DNA from: Gulosibacter chungangensis
Lineage (GTDB): Bacteria; Actinomycetota; Actinomycetes; Actinomycetales; Microbacteriaceae
DNA length: 64,000 bases
Reading direction: 5' to 3'
Assembly: GCF_008831155.1 (NCBI RefSeq)
Contig: NZ_WBKB01000001.1
Coordinates: 124,001-188,000, forward strand
Below the pieces are notes generated by a model. It ran no database searches, was not told the DNA's origin, and saw only the letters and a list, made by a program, of their open reading frames with translations. How positions within the stretch are numbered: position 1 is the first letter of the stretch; every line of letters begins with the position of its first letter. Shown piece after piece: positions 36,398-45,533 of the stretch. A program made the translations under genes and the position numbers.

Positions 36398-37774
36398 ATG
36401 CAAGAGATCACTCGTGACGTCGTCATCATCGGGGCCGGTCCCGCAGGGCTCACCGCGGCACGCAGACTCACTCAGGCCGGCAAGTCGGTTGCTGTCCTCG
36501 AAGCTCGCGACCGCGTCGGTGGCCGCACCTGGTCCGACACCATCGACGGTGCATTCTTCGAAATCGGTGGCCAGTGGGTTTCCCCCGATCAGACCGCAAT
36601 CTCGTCCCTCGCACAGGAGCTCGGGCTCGAACTCTTCGACCGCTACCGCGAAGGCAAGGCCGTGTACCTCGCCGCCGACGGCAGCCGCACCGAATACGAC
36701 GGCGACCTGCCCGTAGGTGAAGAAGCCCACGCCGAGATGGAAAAGCTCCGCAAGGAACTCAACCGCCTCGCCGACGAAATCGACCCCGCAGCACCCTGGG
36801 ACCACCCCCGTGCCGCTGAATTCGACAAGATTTCTTTCGAAGACTGGCTGGGCACCATCAGCGAGAACGAGGTCGCCCGGAACACCACCGCGCACTTCAT
36901 CGCCGGTGGCATGCTCACGAAGCCCTCGCACACGTTCTCGTTGCTGCAGGCTCTGCTCATGGCGGCTTCGGCCGGCTCCTTCGACAACCTGCTCGATGAG
37001 GACTTCATCCTCGACAAGCGCGTGGTCGGCGGCATGCAGTCGGTCTCGCTGCGCATGGCGGAAGAGCTCGGTGAGGATGTCTTCCTGAACAACCCGGTTC
37101 GCACGCTTCGTTGGGCGGATGCTGGCCCAGGCCAGCCGGCCGAGGTCACCGCGATCGCCGATCACGTGACCGTCCACGCGCGCCACGCGATTCTCGCGAT
37201 TCCGCCGAACCTCTACTCGCGCATCCAATACGAACCGGCGCTGCCGCGCACACAGCAGATCGTCCACCAGCACCACTCGATGGGCCTCGTAATCAAGGTG
37301 CACGCCACCTACGAGACGCCGTTCTGGCGCGAGCAGGGCCTCAACGGCACCGGTTTCGGTGTTGGGCACATCGTGCAGGAGCTCTACGACAACTCCAACC
37401 ACGGTGAAGACCGCGGCACGCTCGTGGGCTTTGTGGTCGACGTCACCGCAGAGAAGATGTGGGCACTCCCGGAGGCCGAACGCAAGGAAACCATCCTGCG
37501 CTCGATCGCGAACTACCTCGGCGAGGAAGCCATGCATCCAGTCGCGTTCTACCTCTCCGACTGGGGTGCCGAGGAGTGGACCCGCGGCGCCTATGCCTGC
37601 AGCTACGACCTCGGTGGGCTCAGCCGCTGGGGCGCAACCCAGAACCTCCCCGTAGGCCCGATCTATTTCGCAAGCTCCGATATCCAGGGCATCGGCTACC
37701 AGCACGTCGATGGCGCGGTGCGGATTGGTGGCGATACCGCAAAGCGGATTCTTGACGGCGAGGCAGCTTCGTGA
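36398..37774 (+). CDS. Flavin-containing amine oxidase (putrescine-oxidase-like)
   Basis: FAD-dependent oxidase of the monoamine/polyamine oxidase family, converting an amine to aldehyde, ammonia and H2O2. The 458-residue protein has the dinucleotide fold VVIIGAGPAGLTAARRL, the motif EARDRVGGRTWS near 45, FEIGGQWVSPDQ near 62, and the C-terminal FAD-contact region YFASSDIQGIGYQHVDGAVR. The pattern resembles Kocuria/Rhodococcus putrescine oxidase. ATG 36398 has AAGGAAGG 5 bp upstream. ATGA-type overlap with an APC permease and proximity of an acyl-CoA synthetase support amine catabolism; the exact substrate is inferred. Confidence 0.85.
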   Translation: MQEITRDVVIIGAGPAGLTAARRLTQAGKSVAVLEARDRVGGRTWSDTIDGAFFEIGGQWVSPDQTAISSLAQELGLELFDRYREGKAVYLAADGSRTEYDGDLPVGEEAHAEMEKLRKELNRLADEIDPAAPWDHPRAAEFDKISFEDWLGTISENEVARNTTAHFIAGGMLTKPSHTFSLLQALLMAASAGSFDNLLDEDFILDKRVVGGMQSVSLRMAEELGEDVFLNNPVRTLRWADAGPGQPAEVTAIADHVTVHARHAILAIPPNLYSRIQYEPALPRTQQIVHQHHSMGLVIKVHATYETPFWREQGLNGTGFGVGHIVQELYDNSNHGEDRGTLVGFVVDVTAEKMWALPEAERKETILRSIANYLGEEAMHPVAFYLSDWGAEEWTRGAYACSYDLGGLSRWGATQNLPVGPIYFASSDIQGIGYQHVDGAVRIGGDTAKRILDGEAAS

Positions 37775-39360
37775 GCGCACCAACCACCAAAAGCCTGACC
37801 CTCAAGGGGCTTTCGGCGGGCAAAATCGGTGCGATGGCGGGCGCCGTCATCGGTATCTCCTGCATCGCGCCCGCCTACACGATGACCTCGGGGCTCGGCC
37901 CGACCATCGCCGAGGCGGGCTTGCAGACCCCGGTGATCCTGCTGATCGGGTTCATCCCGATGCTCTTCGTGCTGATGGGCTACCGCGAGTTGAACAACTC
38001 AATGCCCGACTCCGGCACCACCTTCACCTGGTCGGCACGCGCCTTTGGCCCGTGGATCGGCTGGATGAGTGGCTGGGGTCTGGTCGCCGCCACGGCGCTC
38101 GTGCTCTCGAACCTCGCCGCGGTCGCGGTCGACTTCCTCTTTATTGGGCTCTCGCAGATCTTCAATAATCCGGATATCGCCGACCTCACCCGCAACCTGT
38201 GGATTAACATCCCGATCGTCGCGGTGCTTACCGCCGCGGCCGCTTATATCGCCTATCGCGGTGCCGAAGAGACCAAGCGCCTGCAGTACGTGCTGGTCGG
38301 TCTGCAGGCGATCGCGGTGGTCTGGTTCCTCGTGGCCGCCACCGTGAAGATCATCCAGGGTCAGGCCTATGACTTCACGCCCGTGACCCTCGACTGGTTC
38401 AACCCAGCACTCGTCGGCGACGGCACCACCTTCAGCTTCTCTACGCTGGCGGCCGGTCTCTCGCTTTCGATCTTCATGTACTGGGGTTGGGATGTTGTGC
38501 TCACCATGAACGAGGAAACGAAGGACCCGCGTCGCACCCCGGGCCGCGCGGCCCTGCTCACCATCGGCATCATCGTGGTCACCTACCTGCTCGTGACCAT
38601 CGTGGTCCTCGCCTACGCGGGATACGGCACGGAAGGCCCCGGTGCGGGTAACCCCGAGAACCAGGAGTCGATTTTCGCCTCCCTCGCACCCGAGATCATG
38701 GGGCCGTTCGCGCTCATCATGTCGATCGCGATCTTCGCGAGTTCCTCGGCCTCGCTGCAGTCCACGCTGGTCTCTCCCGCCCGTACCTTGCAGGCCATGT
38801 CGCACTACGGTGCGGTGCCGAAAACCTTCGGCAAGCTTTCGAAGTTCAAGACGCCCGGCACCGCAACCTTCTGGGCAGCGGCGGCATCGGTGATCTTCTA
38901 CGTGATCATGCGCGTGGTGTCGGAGGATGCACTGTGGGACACCATCACCGCGATGGGCATCATGGTGTGCTTCTACTACGGCATCACCGGTTTGACAGCG
39001 TTCTGGTACTTCCGCGGCACCTGGTTCGAAAACATCGGCAATTTCTTCCGACGCTTCCTGCTGCCACTGCTCGGCGGCATCACGCTGCTGGCGATGTTCG
39101 TGAAGACGCTCTTCGACTCGACCGACCCCGACTACGGTTCGGGGAACGCGGTCTTCAGCACGGTGTTACCGGATGGCACACACGAGGGTGGCGTCGGCGT
39201 GGTCTTCTTCGCCGGGATGCTCATCCTCGGTGCCGGGGTCATCTTGATGCTCCTGCAGGCGATCAAGCATCGCGGGTTCTTCCGGAGTGAAGAGATCGAG
39301 GTCGGTTCGGTCTTGCAGGAGACCGACATGGTCCCGTTCGTTGCGGAGGACGCGAAGTAA
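37771..39360 (+). CDS. APC-family amino acid/amine permease
   Basis: Twelve-helix secondary transporter of the amino acid–polyamine–organocation superfamily, 529 residues. The first helix carries the substrate-binding motif GAVIGISCIAPAYTMTSGLG near residues 26–45. Later helices include FSFSTLAAGLSLSIFMYWGW near 220–240. A GTG start at 37771 overlaps the oxidase stop by 4 bp, so import and oxidation of the same substrate are likely coupled. The last 40 residues are hydrophilic. A weak hairpin near 39375–39421 overlaps the end of the convergent tetR-like gene. Confidence 0.87.
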   Translation: MSAPTTKSLTLKGLSAGKIGAMAGAVIGISCIAPAYTMTSGLGPTIAEAGLQTPVILLIGFIPMLFVLMGYRELNNSMPDSGTTFTWSARAFGPWIGWMSGWGLVAATALVLSNLAAVAVDFLFIGLSQIFNNPDIADLTRNLWINIPIVAVLTAAAAYIAYRGAEETKRLQYVLVGLQAIAVVWFLVAATVKIIQGQAYDFTPVTLDWFNPALVGDGTTFSFSTLAAGLSLSIFMYWGWDVVLTMNEETKDPRRTPGRAALLTIGIIVVTYLLVTIVVLAYAGYGTEGPGAGNPENQESIFASLAPEIMGPFALIMSIAIFASSSASLQSTLVSPARTLQAMSHYGAVPKTFGKLSKFKTPGTATFWAAAASVIFYVIMRVVSEDALWDTITAMGIMVCFYYGITGLTAFWYFRGTWFENIGNFFRRFLLPLLGGITLLAMFVKTLFDSTDPDYGSGNAVFSTVLPDGTHEGGVGVVFFAGMLILGAGVILMLLQAIKHRGFFRSEEIEVGSVLQETDMVPFVAEDAK

Positions 39361-39382
39361 CCTGCCTCTGATTCCACGCCCG

Positions 39383-40066
39383 TCACTCGTTTGCGATCTT
39401 CGGATGCGAGTGGCGGGCGTGAAGTCCATCCAGCATCGCCTGCAGTCCGAGGTCGAAGGTGATCTCCCCCGTATTCAATTCCGAGTTCGCCACGACCTCG
39501 TCGTGCGCCCGCACGATCGCGGTGAGGATCGGTGCCGCCTGCGCGTGTACGCCGGTGGCGTAAATATCCGAGGGGGCCGCCGCGTCAAATGCCGCCCCGA
39601 AGATAAACGATTCCAAGGCTGAAATGGTGTGCAGCACATCCCGCACCCGCCAGCCCTCGGCGCGCAACCCATAGGCAACCCGCTCATACATGCGCGCCGA
39701 GACTTCCGCGTCCCGCAGCGGCACGGTCGCGGTAATCTCCACAAACCAGGGATGCTCGCGCAGCAGCCGATAGTAGCTCCAGGCCCAGCGCTCGGTCGCG
39801 GCCCGCCAGGGCTCGGTCCCAAAGCCAGAGGCGTCCAGCTGCTGGGCAATGGACTCTTGCACCCACGAGAGAATGGTCGCGCGCGAGTCCGCATGGTTGT
39901 AGATGGCGCTCGGTGCGACCCCGAGGCGTTCCGCGAGCGCACTCACGGTGAGTGCTTTCAAACTGCCAGTGCGCAACAATTTGATCGCCGCATCGGTAAT
40001 TTTTTGTCGCGTCAGTACCGCCTCGCGCGGGCGACCCGCGCTGCGCTTGGTCCCATTCGGGTTCAT
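39383..40066 (-). CDS. TetR/AcrR-family regulator
   Basis: A 227-residue one-component repressor. The helix-turn-helix is LKALTVSALAERLGVAPSAI followed by YNHADSR, at about residues 36–62. The C-terminal ligand domain (TetR_C-like, rich in Trp and Ala) would bind an effector. It is divergent from the acyl-CoA synthetase across 104 bp and convergent with the permease, so likely targets are the synthetase promoter, its own promoter and perhaps the oxidase promoter. Effector unknown. Confidence 0.88.
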   Translation of the reverse strand: MNPNGTKRSAGRPREAVLTRQKITDAAIKLLRTGSLKALTVSALAERLGVAPSAIYNHADSRATILSWVQESIAQQLDASGFGTEPWRAATERWAWSYYRLLREHPWFVEITATVPLRDAEVSARMYERVAYGLRAEGWRVRDVLHTISALESFIFGAAFDAAAPSDIYATGVHAQAAPILTAIVRAHDEVVANSELNTGEITFDLGLQAMLDGLHARHSHPKIANE

Positions 40067-40170
40067 CTGGCTTCGTTGCCCCCTTCCGTGTCGACGTTAA
40101 CCTGCATCCGTCGCTTAGGGCATACACTGGCCACGCGAAGAAGCATTTCCAACGATAAGTGAGGACAAGG

Positions 40171-42138
40171 ATGTCAGCACCAGAAGGCGACAAGATCGAA
40201 AAACTGATCAACCCGATCGAGACCTACCCGCCCAGCCCAGAATTCATTGCCGGCACCAAGATTCCCGCGGACATTCGGGAGCATGCAGAGGCCGACCGGC
40301 TCGAGTTTTGGGCAGAGCAGGCAAGAACGCTCGAGTGGGAAACGCCCTTCACGCAGGTGCTGGACTGGTCGAATCCACCATTCGCAAAGTGGTTTGCGGA
40401 CGGCAAACTCAACGTCGCGGTGAACTGCGTCGACCGCCACGTGCACGCTGGTCGAGGCGACAAGGTTGCGATCCACTGGATCGGCGAACCGGGCGATACT
40501 CGCACCATCACCTACAACGATCTGTACCGCGAAGTGCAGCGGGCCGCGAATATGCTCGAGGATCTCGGCATCAAGTCCGGCGACGTGGTCACGCTCTATC
40601 TGCCGATGCTCCCCGAAACGATCGTCGCGATGCTCGCCTGCGCCCGCATCGGTGCCACTCACTCGGTGATCTTCGGTGGATTCTCATCCAGCGCCATCCG
40701 CTCACGCGTGGACAACTCCGGTGCCAAGCTCGTGATCACCGCCGACGGTTCGCTCCGCAAGGGACGCAAGTTCCCGCTCAAGGAAACCGTGGATGAGGCG
40801 CTCGCCGAACCCGGTCACTCGGTCGAGAACGTGATCGTGATCAAGCGCGCGGACAAGGAAATTGACTGGCAGGAAGGCCGCGATCTCTGGTGGCACGACG
40901 CGATCGCCACCACCGCCGAGAAGCACGAACCGCAGGCCTTCGACGCCGAGCATCCGCTGTTTATCCTGCACACCTCTGGCACCACCGGTACCCCCAAGGG
41001 CCTGTGGCACTCCACCGGTGGCTATCTCACGCAGGTGGCGTTCACATTCCGCACGAGCTTCGACCTGCGCGATGACGATGTGTTCTGGTGCTCTGCCGAC
41101 GTCGGCTGGGTAACCGGCCACAGCTATATCGCATACGGCCCGCTTGCCAACGGTGCGACCCAGATCATGTACGAGGGCGCCCACGATTACCCGAGCCTCG
41201 ACCGCTGGTTCGAAATCATCGAGGAATACAAGGTCACTACCTTCTACACCGCGCCCACTGCGATCCGCGGCTTTATGAAGAGCGGTCGCGAGATTCCGCT
41301 GCGCCACGACCTCTCGAGCATCCGCCTGCTCGGCTCGGTCGGTGAGCCAATCAACCCGGAAGCCTGGGAGTGGTTCCGGGAGGTGATCGGCTCCGATCGC
41401 GCCCCGATCGTCGACACCTGGTGGCAGACCGAAACCGGTTCGCACATCATCACGCCCATTGCCACCTTGGATGCGCTGAAGCCCGGTTCGGGCCAAAAGC
41501 CGGTCCCCGGGGTGGTCGTTGAAGTAATCGATGAGCAGGGCAATCGCGTGAACCCCGGTGAGATGGGACTGCTCACCATCACCGAGCCGTGGCCCTCAAT
41601 GGCCCGCGGCATTTGGGGAGATGAGCAGCGGTTCATTGAGACCTATTGGTCGCAGTTCCCCGGTCGGTACTTCGCCGGTGACGGCGCGGGTGTGGACCTC
41701 GACGGAGACCTGTGGCTACTGGGCCGCGTCGACGATGTGATGAACGTCTCCGGCCACCGCCTGTCCACCACCGAAATCGAATCCACCCTTGTGGACCACG
41801 ATCTCGTGGCCGAGTCAGCCGTGATCGGTGCGGAGGATGAAACCACCGGCCAGGCGGTCGTCGGCTTTGTGGTGATCAAGGATTCGCAGCGTGAGGCAGC
41901 CTCGCAACTGGATGTGGAGGCCGAGTTGCGGGCCTTCGTCGCCAAGCGAATTGGCGCGATCGCCCGCCCGCGACAGCTCTATGTCGTCGCGGAACTACCT
42001 AAGACCAGATCCGGCAAGATCATGCGCCGCCTTTTGAAGAATGTTGCCGATGGGAAACCCGCCGGCGATACCTCCACCCTCACCGATGCATCCGTGATGG
42101 CCGTGATCGAAGAGCAGGTACTCGCCCGCCAGGCCTAG
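40171..42138 (+). CDS. acsA: Acetyl-CoA synthetase-like acyl-CoA ligase
   Basis: AMP-forming ligase activating acetate or a related short acid to its CoA ester. The 655-residue protein has LHTSGTTGTPKGLWHSTGGY near 264, the acetyl-CoA synthetase motif VDTWWQTETGSHIITP near 412, GRVDDVMNVSGHRLSTTEIE near 524, and the acetylatable Lys in KTRSGKIMRR near 611. The Trp in DTWWQTE indicates a small-acyl pocket. The ATG at 40171 has GAGG and AAGG sites upstream; an in-frame start 12 bp earlier has none. A strong terminator follows. It may use acids formed by amine breakdown or serve general acetate use. Confidence 0.92.
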   Translation: MSAPEGDKIEKLINPIETYPPSPEFIAGTKIPADIREHAEADRLEFWAEQARTLEWETPFTQVLDWSNPPFAKWFADGKLNVAVNCVDRHVHAGRGDKVAIHWIGEPGDTRTITYNDLYREVQRAANMLEDLGIKSGDVVTLYLPMLPETIVAMLACARIGATHSVIFGGFSSSAIRSRVDNSGAKLVITADGSLRKGRKFPLKETVDEALAEPGHSVENVIVIKRADKEIDWQEGRDLWWHDAIATTAEKHEPQAFDAEHPLFILHTSGTTGTPKGLWHSTGGYLTQVAFTFRTSFDLRDDDVFWCSADVGWVTGHSYIAYGPLANGATQIMYEGAHDYPSLDRWFEIIEEYKVTTFYTAPTAIRGFMKSGREIPLRHDLSSIRLLGSVGEPINPEAWEWFREVIGSDRAPIVDTWWQTETGSHIITPIATLDALKPGSGQKPVPGVVVEVIDEQGNRVNPGEMGLLTITEPWPSMARGIWGDEQRFIETYWSQFPGRYFAGDGAGVDLDGDLWLLGRVDDVMNVSGHRLSTTEIESTLVDHDLVAESAVIGAEDETTGQAVVGFVVIKDSQREAASQLDVEAELRAFVAKRIGAIARPRQLYVVAELPKTRSGKIMRRLLKNVADGKPAGDTSTLTDASVMAVIEEQVLARQA

Positions 42139-42161
42139 AATTCGACGTAACGAGTCGGCAC

Positions 42162-42200
42162 AGAGGTGGTGTCGCAGTGCAGAACTGCGACACCACCTCT
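42162..42200 (+). terminator. Intrinsic terminator of the acyl-CoA synthetase gene
   Basis: A perfect 16-bp stem (42162–42177 with 42185–42200) and 7-nt loop, followed by AACATTTCT. Confidence 0.88.
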
Positions 42201-42434
42201 AACATTTCTGTATCACTGACCGGCCGACAGCGCGCAAGATAGTGGGATAGCGCCGTATTTCATCTGTAGAATTCTCAAGAGCATTGAGATGAGACCTAAC
42301 AAGTTGCATCAATTATATCCTGATGAACCGATTGATCAGGAATGAGATAAAATGATTCTCATACAGATTGGCAGGGTCGCTAATCTGTCTATGCTGATAT
42401 TCCCGATACAACGATGTGTCTTGGAGGTAGATAG
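42201..42434 (+). promoter_or_regulatory. AT-rich, palindrome-rich promoter region of the amino acid ABC operon
   Basis: No gene. A promoter-like TTGGCA (42368–42373), 16-bp spacer, TATGCT (42390–42395) is flanked by CAGATT/AATCTG arms (42365–42370, 42382–42387). Further upstream are TCTCAA/TTGAGA (42273–42289), CCTGAT/ATCAGG (42319–42340) and ATGAGA/TCTCAT (42342–42362). The base composition is far lower in GC than the surrounding DNA. GGAGG at 42424 serves the first gene. Confidence 0.65.
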
Positions 42435-43214
42435 ATGCCCAATAATGGCGCCGCTGCGGGTGCTGGCCGACCGAAAGTCGCGCTCGACAATATTCGCAAA
42501 TCATACGGCGATCACGTCGTGCTCGATGACGTAACCCTGCACGTGCAGCAGGGTGAGGTGATTTCAATCATTGGCCCCTCGGGAGCCGGTAAGAGCACAT
42601 TCCTACGATGCACCAACCTGCTTGAGATGCCCGACGCCGGGCGCATCCGGGTGGGCGACCACGAAATCGATACCAGCCAGCGAATTGGTGACAAGCAACT
42701 CGAACGGCTCCGCCGCACCACCGGCATGGTGTTCCAATCTTTCAACCTCTTTCCGCACAAAACAGCACTCGAAAATGTCTCGCTGGGGCAGCGTCGCGTC
42801 TTAGGTCGTTCGAAAGAGGAAGCGGATGAGCGCTCCCGTCAGCTGATCGACCGCGTTGGCCTCTCGGACAAATACGACGCCTACCCGGGACGGCTCTCGG
42901 GTGGCCAACAGCAGCGCATTGCCATCGCGCGTGCCCTCGCAATGGATCCCGAAGTGATGCTCTTCGACGAGCCCACCTCCGCGCTCGACCCCGAAGTTGG
43001 CCTCGAAGTGCTCGCCGTAATGCAGGAGCTCGCCGAATCGGGTATGACCATGATGGTGGTTACGCACGAGATCGAGTTCGCCCGCAATGTCGGTGACCGA
43101 CTCATTGTGATGGCCGACGGCGGCATCCTCGAGGAAGGCGACCCGACCGAGGTCATCACCAATCCGAAGAAGGAGCGCACCCAAAAGTTCCTGCGGGCGG
43201 TGGTACACCGATGA
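42435..43214 (+). CDS. Polar amino acid ABC transporter ATP-binding protein
   Basis: GlnQ/HisP-type ATPase, 259 residues, energising the two permeases that follow. Walker A is [15 protein letters not shown] near 44–58, the Q-loop [18 protein letters not shown] near 98, signature [15 protein letters not shown] near 155, Walker [17 protein letters not shown] near 177, and the switch His in [12 protein letters not shown] 42435 has GGAGG 6 bp upstream. A GTGA/ATGA overlap couples it to the first permease. Substrate class (polar amino acid or opine) is from family. Confidence 0.92.
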   Translation: MPNNGAAAGAGRPKVALDNIRKSYGDHVVLDDVTLHVQQGEVISIIGPSGAGKSTFLRCTNLLEMPDAGRIRVGDHEIDTSQRIGDKQLERLRRTTGMVFQSFNLFPHKTALENVSLGQRRVLGRSKEEADERSRQLIDRVGLSDKYDAYPGRLSGGQQQRIAIARALAMDPEVMLFDEPTSALDPEVGLEVLAVMQELAESGMTMMVVTHEIEFARNVGDRLIVMADGGILEEGDPTEVITNPKKERTQKFLRAVVHR

Positions 43215-43849
43215 ACGCGTTCTTCGCGGCACTGCCCGCAGCCCTCGGCACAACGCTGCTGGTGACGGTCGTATCGCTGGCGATCGGCTGCCTCGCGGCA
43301 TTTCCGCTGATGCTGGCTCGCGTATCTGAGAACGCCATCCTGTCGAACTTCGCAAAACTCATCATCGAGATCATTCGCGGCGTACCGCCGGTGGTCTGGG
43401 TGTTTGTGATTTATTTCGGTATTCAGATCGGTGCTTTCCGATTCGCGCCCCTACCCACCGCGATCATCGCGTTCTCGCTGATCACGGCGGCGTATATCGC
43501 GGAGGTTTACCGCGGTGGGTTCCTTTCGGTGAAGTCCGGCCAGTTTGAAGCGGCCGCCGCAATCGGTTTGAACAAAACTCGCACCTTCATTGACGTGATC
43601 TCCCCGCAAATGATTCGCGTGGCGATTCCGGGCGTCGTGACCTACGCCGTGGGCCTGCTCAAAGACACCTCAATCATGTCGATCATCGGCGTGGTGGACA
43701 TCGTCTTTGTCGCCAGCCGAGCCATGCGCTCGACTGGGGATGCGATCACCCCGTTCCTCATCGCGGCACTGCTCTACATGGTGATTTCGATCCCACTGGG
43801 GCTCCTCGGCCGTCGCCTGTACACGAGCATGAAGAAGAAGGTGGCCTGA
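43211..43849 (+). CDS. Polar amino acid ABC transporter permease 1
   Basis: A 212-residue HisM/HisQ-type permease with about five membrane helices. The coupling EAA segment is [20 protein letters not shown] near 108–127. The 4-bp overlap with the ATPase and 1-bp gap to the second permease indicate equal expression. With the second permease it forms the heterodimeric channel. Confidence 0.91.
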   Translation: MNAFFAALPAALGTTLLVTVVSLAIGCLAAFPLMLARVSENAILSNFAKLIIEIIRGVPPVVWVFVIYFGIQIGAFRFAPLPTAIIAFSLITAAYIAEVYRGGFLSVKSGQFEAAAAIGLNKTRTFIDVISPQMIRVAIPGVVTYAVGLLKDTSIMSIIGVVDIVFVASRAMRSTGDAITPFLIAALLYMVISIPLGLLGRRLYTSMKKKVA

Positions 43850-43850
43850 G

Positions 43851-44582
43851 ATGTTTCTGCAACAGTGGATCGAATGGCTGCCACAGATGCTCGTGGGGCT
43901 CGGCACGAGCCTGATCGTTACGATCATTGCGATCGCCATCGGGTTCCCCATCGGGGCGTTGCTTGGCATCGGTACCGAAGCCAAGGCGAAGTGGCTGCGA
44001 ATTGTGTGCATCGCCATCGTGGAATTCGGACGCGGGGTACCGGCCCTGGTGTTCCTGTACCTCGTGTACTACGGCCTGGCGAACTTTGGGCTCACGCTCA
44101 CGAGTTTCTTGGGTGCCGTTGTCGGTATCGCGCTCACCTCGGCGGCCTACTCCAGTGAGCTCTTCCGTGCCGGTTTCGAAGCCGTCCCGCGAGGCGAACG
44201 TGAGGCCTCCAAGGCTCTCGGTATGAACTACTTCTACACCATGTGGGATGTGGTCATTCCGCAGGGTATGCGCATCGCGCTGCCATCGCTCATCGGGCTG
44301 TCCATCATGATGTTCCAGGCCACGGCGCTCGCCTACCAGATCGCGCTTCCAGAAGTGCTTTCCCAGGCCTACAGCATTGGCACCCGGACCTTCCAGTACT
44401 TCTCGGCGCTGTCCCTGGCCGGTGTCCTCTACCTCGTGATCACGATTCCGCTGAGCTACCTGTCACAGCACCTCAGCGGTGGCAAGAAGGTTGGTGGCGG
44501 TCGTACGCGTCGAAAGTCGAAGCGGAAGTCCTCGGTGGTACCGACCACCACGGCCGTCCCCGTCTCCCAAATCCCCCACTAA
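43851..44582 (+). CDS. Polar amino acid ABC transporter permease 2
   Basis: A 243-residue permease, second half of the channel. The EAA segment is PRGEREASKALGMNYFYTMW near 113–132, after helices that include VEFGRGVPALVFLYLVYYGL. The C-terminal 35 residues after the last helix are very basic (GGRTRRKSKRKSSV), longer than in most HisQ proteins and perhaps membrane- or nucleic-acid-contacting; no function is claimed. Followed after 51 bp by the binding protein gene. Confidence 0.9.
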   Translation: MFLQQWIEWLPQMLVGLGTSLIVTIIAIAIGFPIGALLGIGTEAKAKWLRIVCIAIVEFGRGVPALVFLYLVYYGLANFGLTLTSFLGAVVGIALTSAAYSSELFRAGFEAVPRGEREASKALGMNYFYTMWDVVIPQGMRIALPSLIGLSIMMFQATALAYQIALPEVLSQAYSIGTRTFQYFSALSLAGVLYLVITIPLSYLSQHLSGGKKVGGGRTRRKSKRKSSVVPTTTAVPVSQIPH

Positions 44583-44633
44583 ATCAACAACTTTCCACAA
44601 ACCGAACGTTATCCATTCAATAAGGAATATGAC

Positions 44634-45479
44634 ATGACGAAACGAATCAAGCTCGGCGCAACTCTGGCCGCTCTCGGCCTCGGTGCGGCGTTCGCCCTTA
44701 CCGGTTGCGCCAGCGGCGGTGGCGGCAGCGAAGTCGCTGAAGACTGCGTCCCCGCCCACGCCGACCTCCCAACCATGACCGCCGGGGTCCTCACCGTTGG
44801 CATCTCCGACATGCCGCCGCTTGTCACCCCCTCGGGCGACGCTGGCTTTGAGGGCCTCGACGCCGACATCATTACCGGTTTTGCCGAGGCCGAGTGCCTC
44901 TCGATCGAACCGGTCAACGTGGGCGCCACCGCCGCGGTGACCTCGGTCGAGCAGGGCCGCGTGGACACCTCCCTCGGCGGCTGGTACCGCACCGAGGCTC
45001 GCAACGAGGTTGTCACGATGAGTGGCCCGATGTACCTCGACGGCCTGATCGTCGCCGCCAACGACCCCTTCTCGACCTTTACTGAACTTGAAGGCATGAA
45101 AGTTGGTGTCGTTCAGGGCTACAACTTCGAAGAGGACCTGCGCGATGTTTTCGGTAGCAACCTCTCGACCTACCCCGAGCCCACGCTGCTCGCTGAGGAC
45201 CTCTCCTCCGGTCGTATCGACGCGGCCTTCGACGTCTCCAGCGCCGCGCTGATGTACGGTGACGCCGTGATTTCGGTGCTTGAACCGGACCCGCGCGTCG
45301 CGGTCTCGGAGCTCCCGGCACAGACGGGTCTGCCTTTCCAGAAGGGTAAGGATGCGCTTGTCGAAGCCTTCAACGAGCACCTGACGTCGCTGCACGAGTC
45401 GGGCGAGATGGCCACCCTCCTCGAGAAGTGGGACCTCGACCCCTCACTCGCTGAGGTTGGTGAGCCCCGCTTTAGCTAA
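44634..45479 (+). CDS. Amino acid ABC transporter substrate-binding lipoprotein
   Basis: Family-3 extracellular solute-binding protein, 281 residues. Signal peptide with lipobox FALTGC (lipidated Cys 25), Gly/Ser linker, then two lobes with GVLTVGISDMPPLVT near 50 and FEGLDADIITGFAEAECLSI near 70. The usual ligand Arg is likely in the GGWYRTEAR segment near 117. Placed last in the operon, behind GGAATA-type spacing, and followed by a strong terminator. Ligand unknown; the SBP_bac_3 family binds polar amino acids, opines or amines, and proximity to the amine block is suggestive only. Confidence 0.9.
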   Translation: MTKRIKLGATLAALGLGAAFALTGCASGGGGSEVAEDCVPAHADLPTMTAGVLTVGISDMPPLVTPSGDAGFEGLDADIITGFAEAECLSIEPVNVGATAAVTSVEQGRVDTSLGGWYRTEARNEVVTMSGPMYLDGLIVAANDPFSTFTELEGMKVGVVQGYNFEEDLRDVFGSNLSTYPEPTLLAEDLSSGRIDAAFDVSSAALMYGDAVISVLEPDPRVAVSELPAQTGLPFQKGKDALVEAFNEHLTSLHESGEMATLLEKWDLDPSLAEVGEPRFS

Positions 45480-45487
45480 GCGACCAT

Positions 45488-45532
45488 AAAAAGATCCTCG
45501 GACCGACAATCTGTCGGCCCGAGGATCTTTTT
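45488..45532. terminator. Bidirectional terminator
   Basis: AAAAAGATCCTCGG pairs with CCGAGGATCTTTTT, continuing after one mismatch with CCGACA/TGTCGG and a 3-nt loop. U-runs on both strands serve the convergent binding-protein and RidA genes. Confidence 0.93.
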
Positions 45533-45533
45533 G

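Noticed and set aside
36269-37783. Minus-strand open frame of 504 codons opposite the amine oxidase
   Set aside because: The plus strand shows all FAD motifs of an amine oxidase; the antisense frame has no motif or ribosome site.
39375-39421. Hairpin at the end of the APC permease as a terminator
   Set aside because: The stem overlaps the coding end of the convergent tetR-like gene and lacks a T-run, so it was not listed.
42342-42362. ATGAGA/TCTCAT palindrome as a Zur or Fur box
   Set aside because: Spacing and core differ from the known TGAAAATGATTTTCA-type sites, and the downstream transporter is an amino acid importer, not a metal system.
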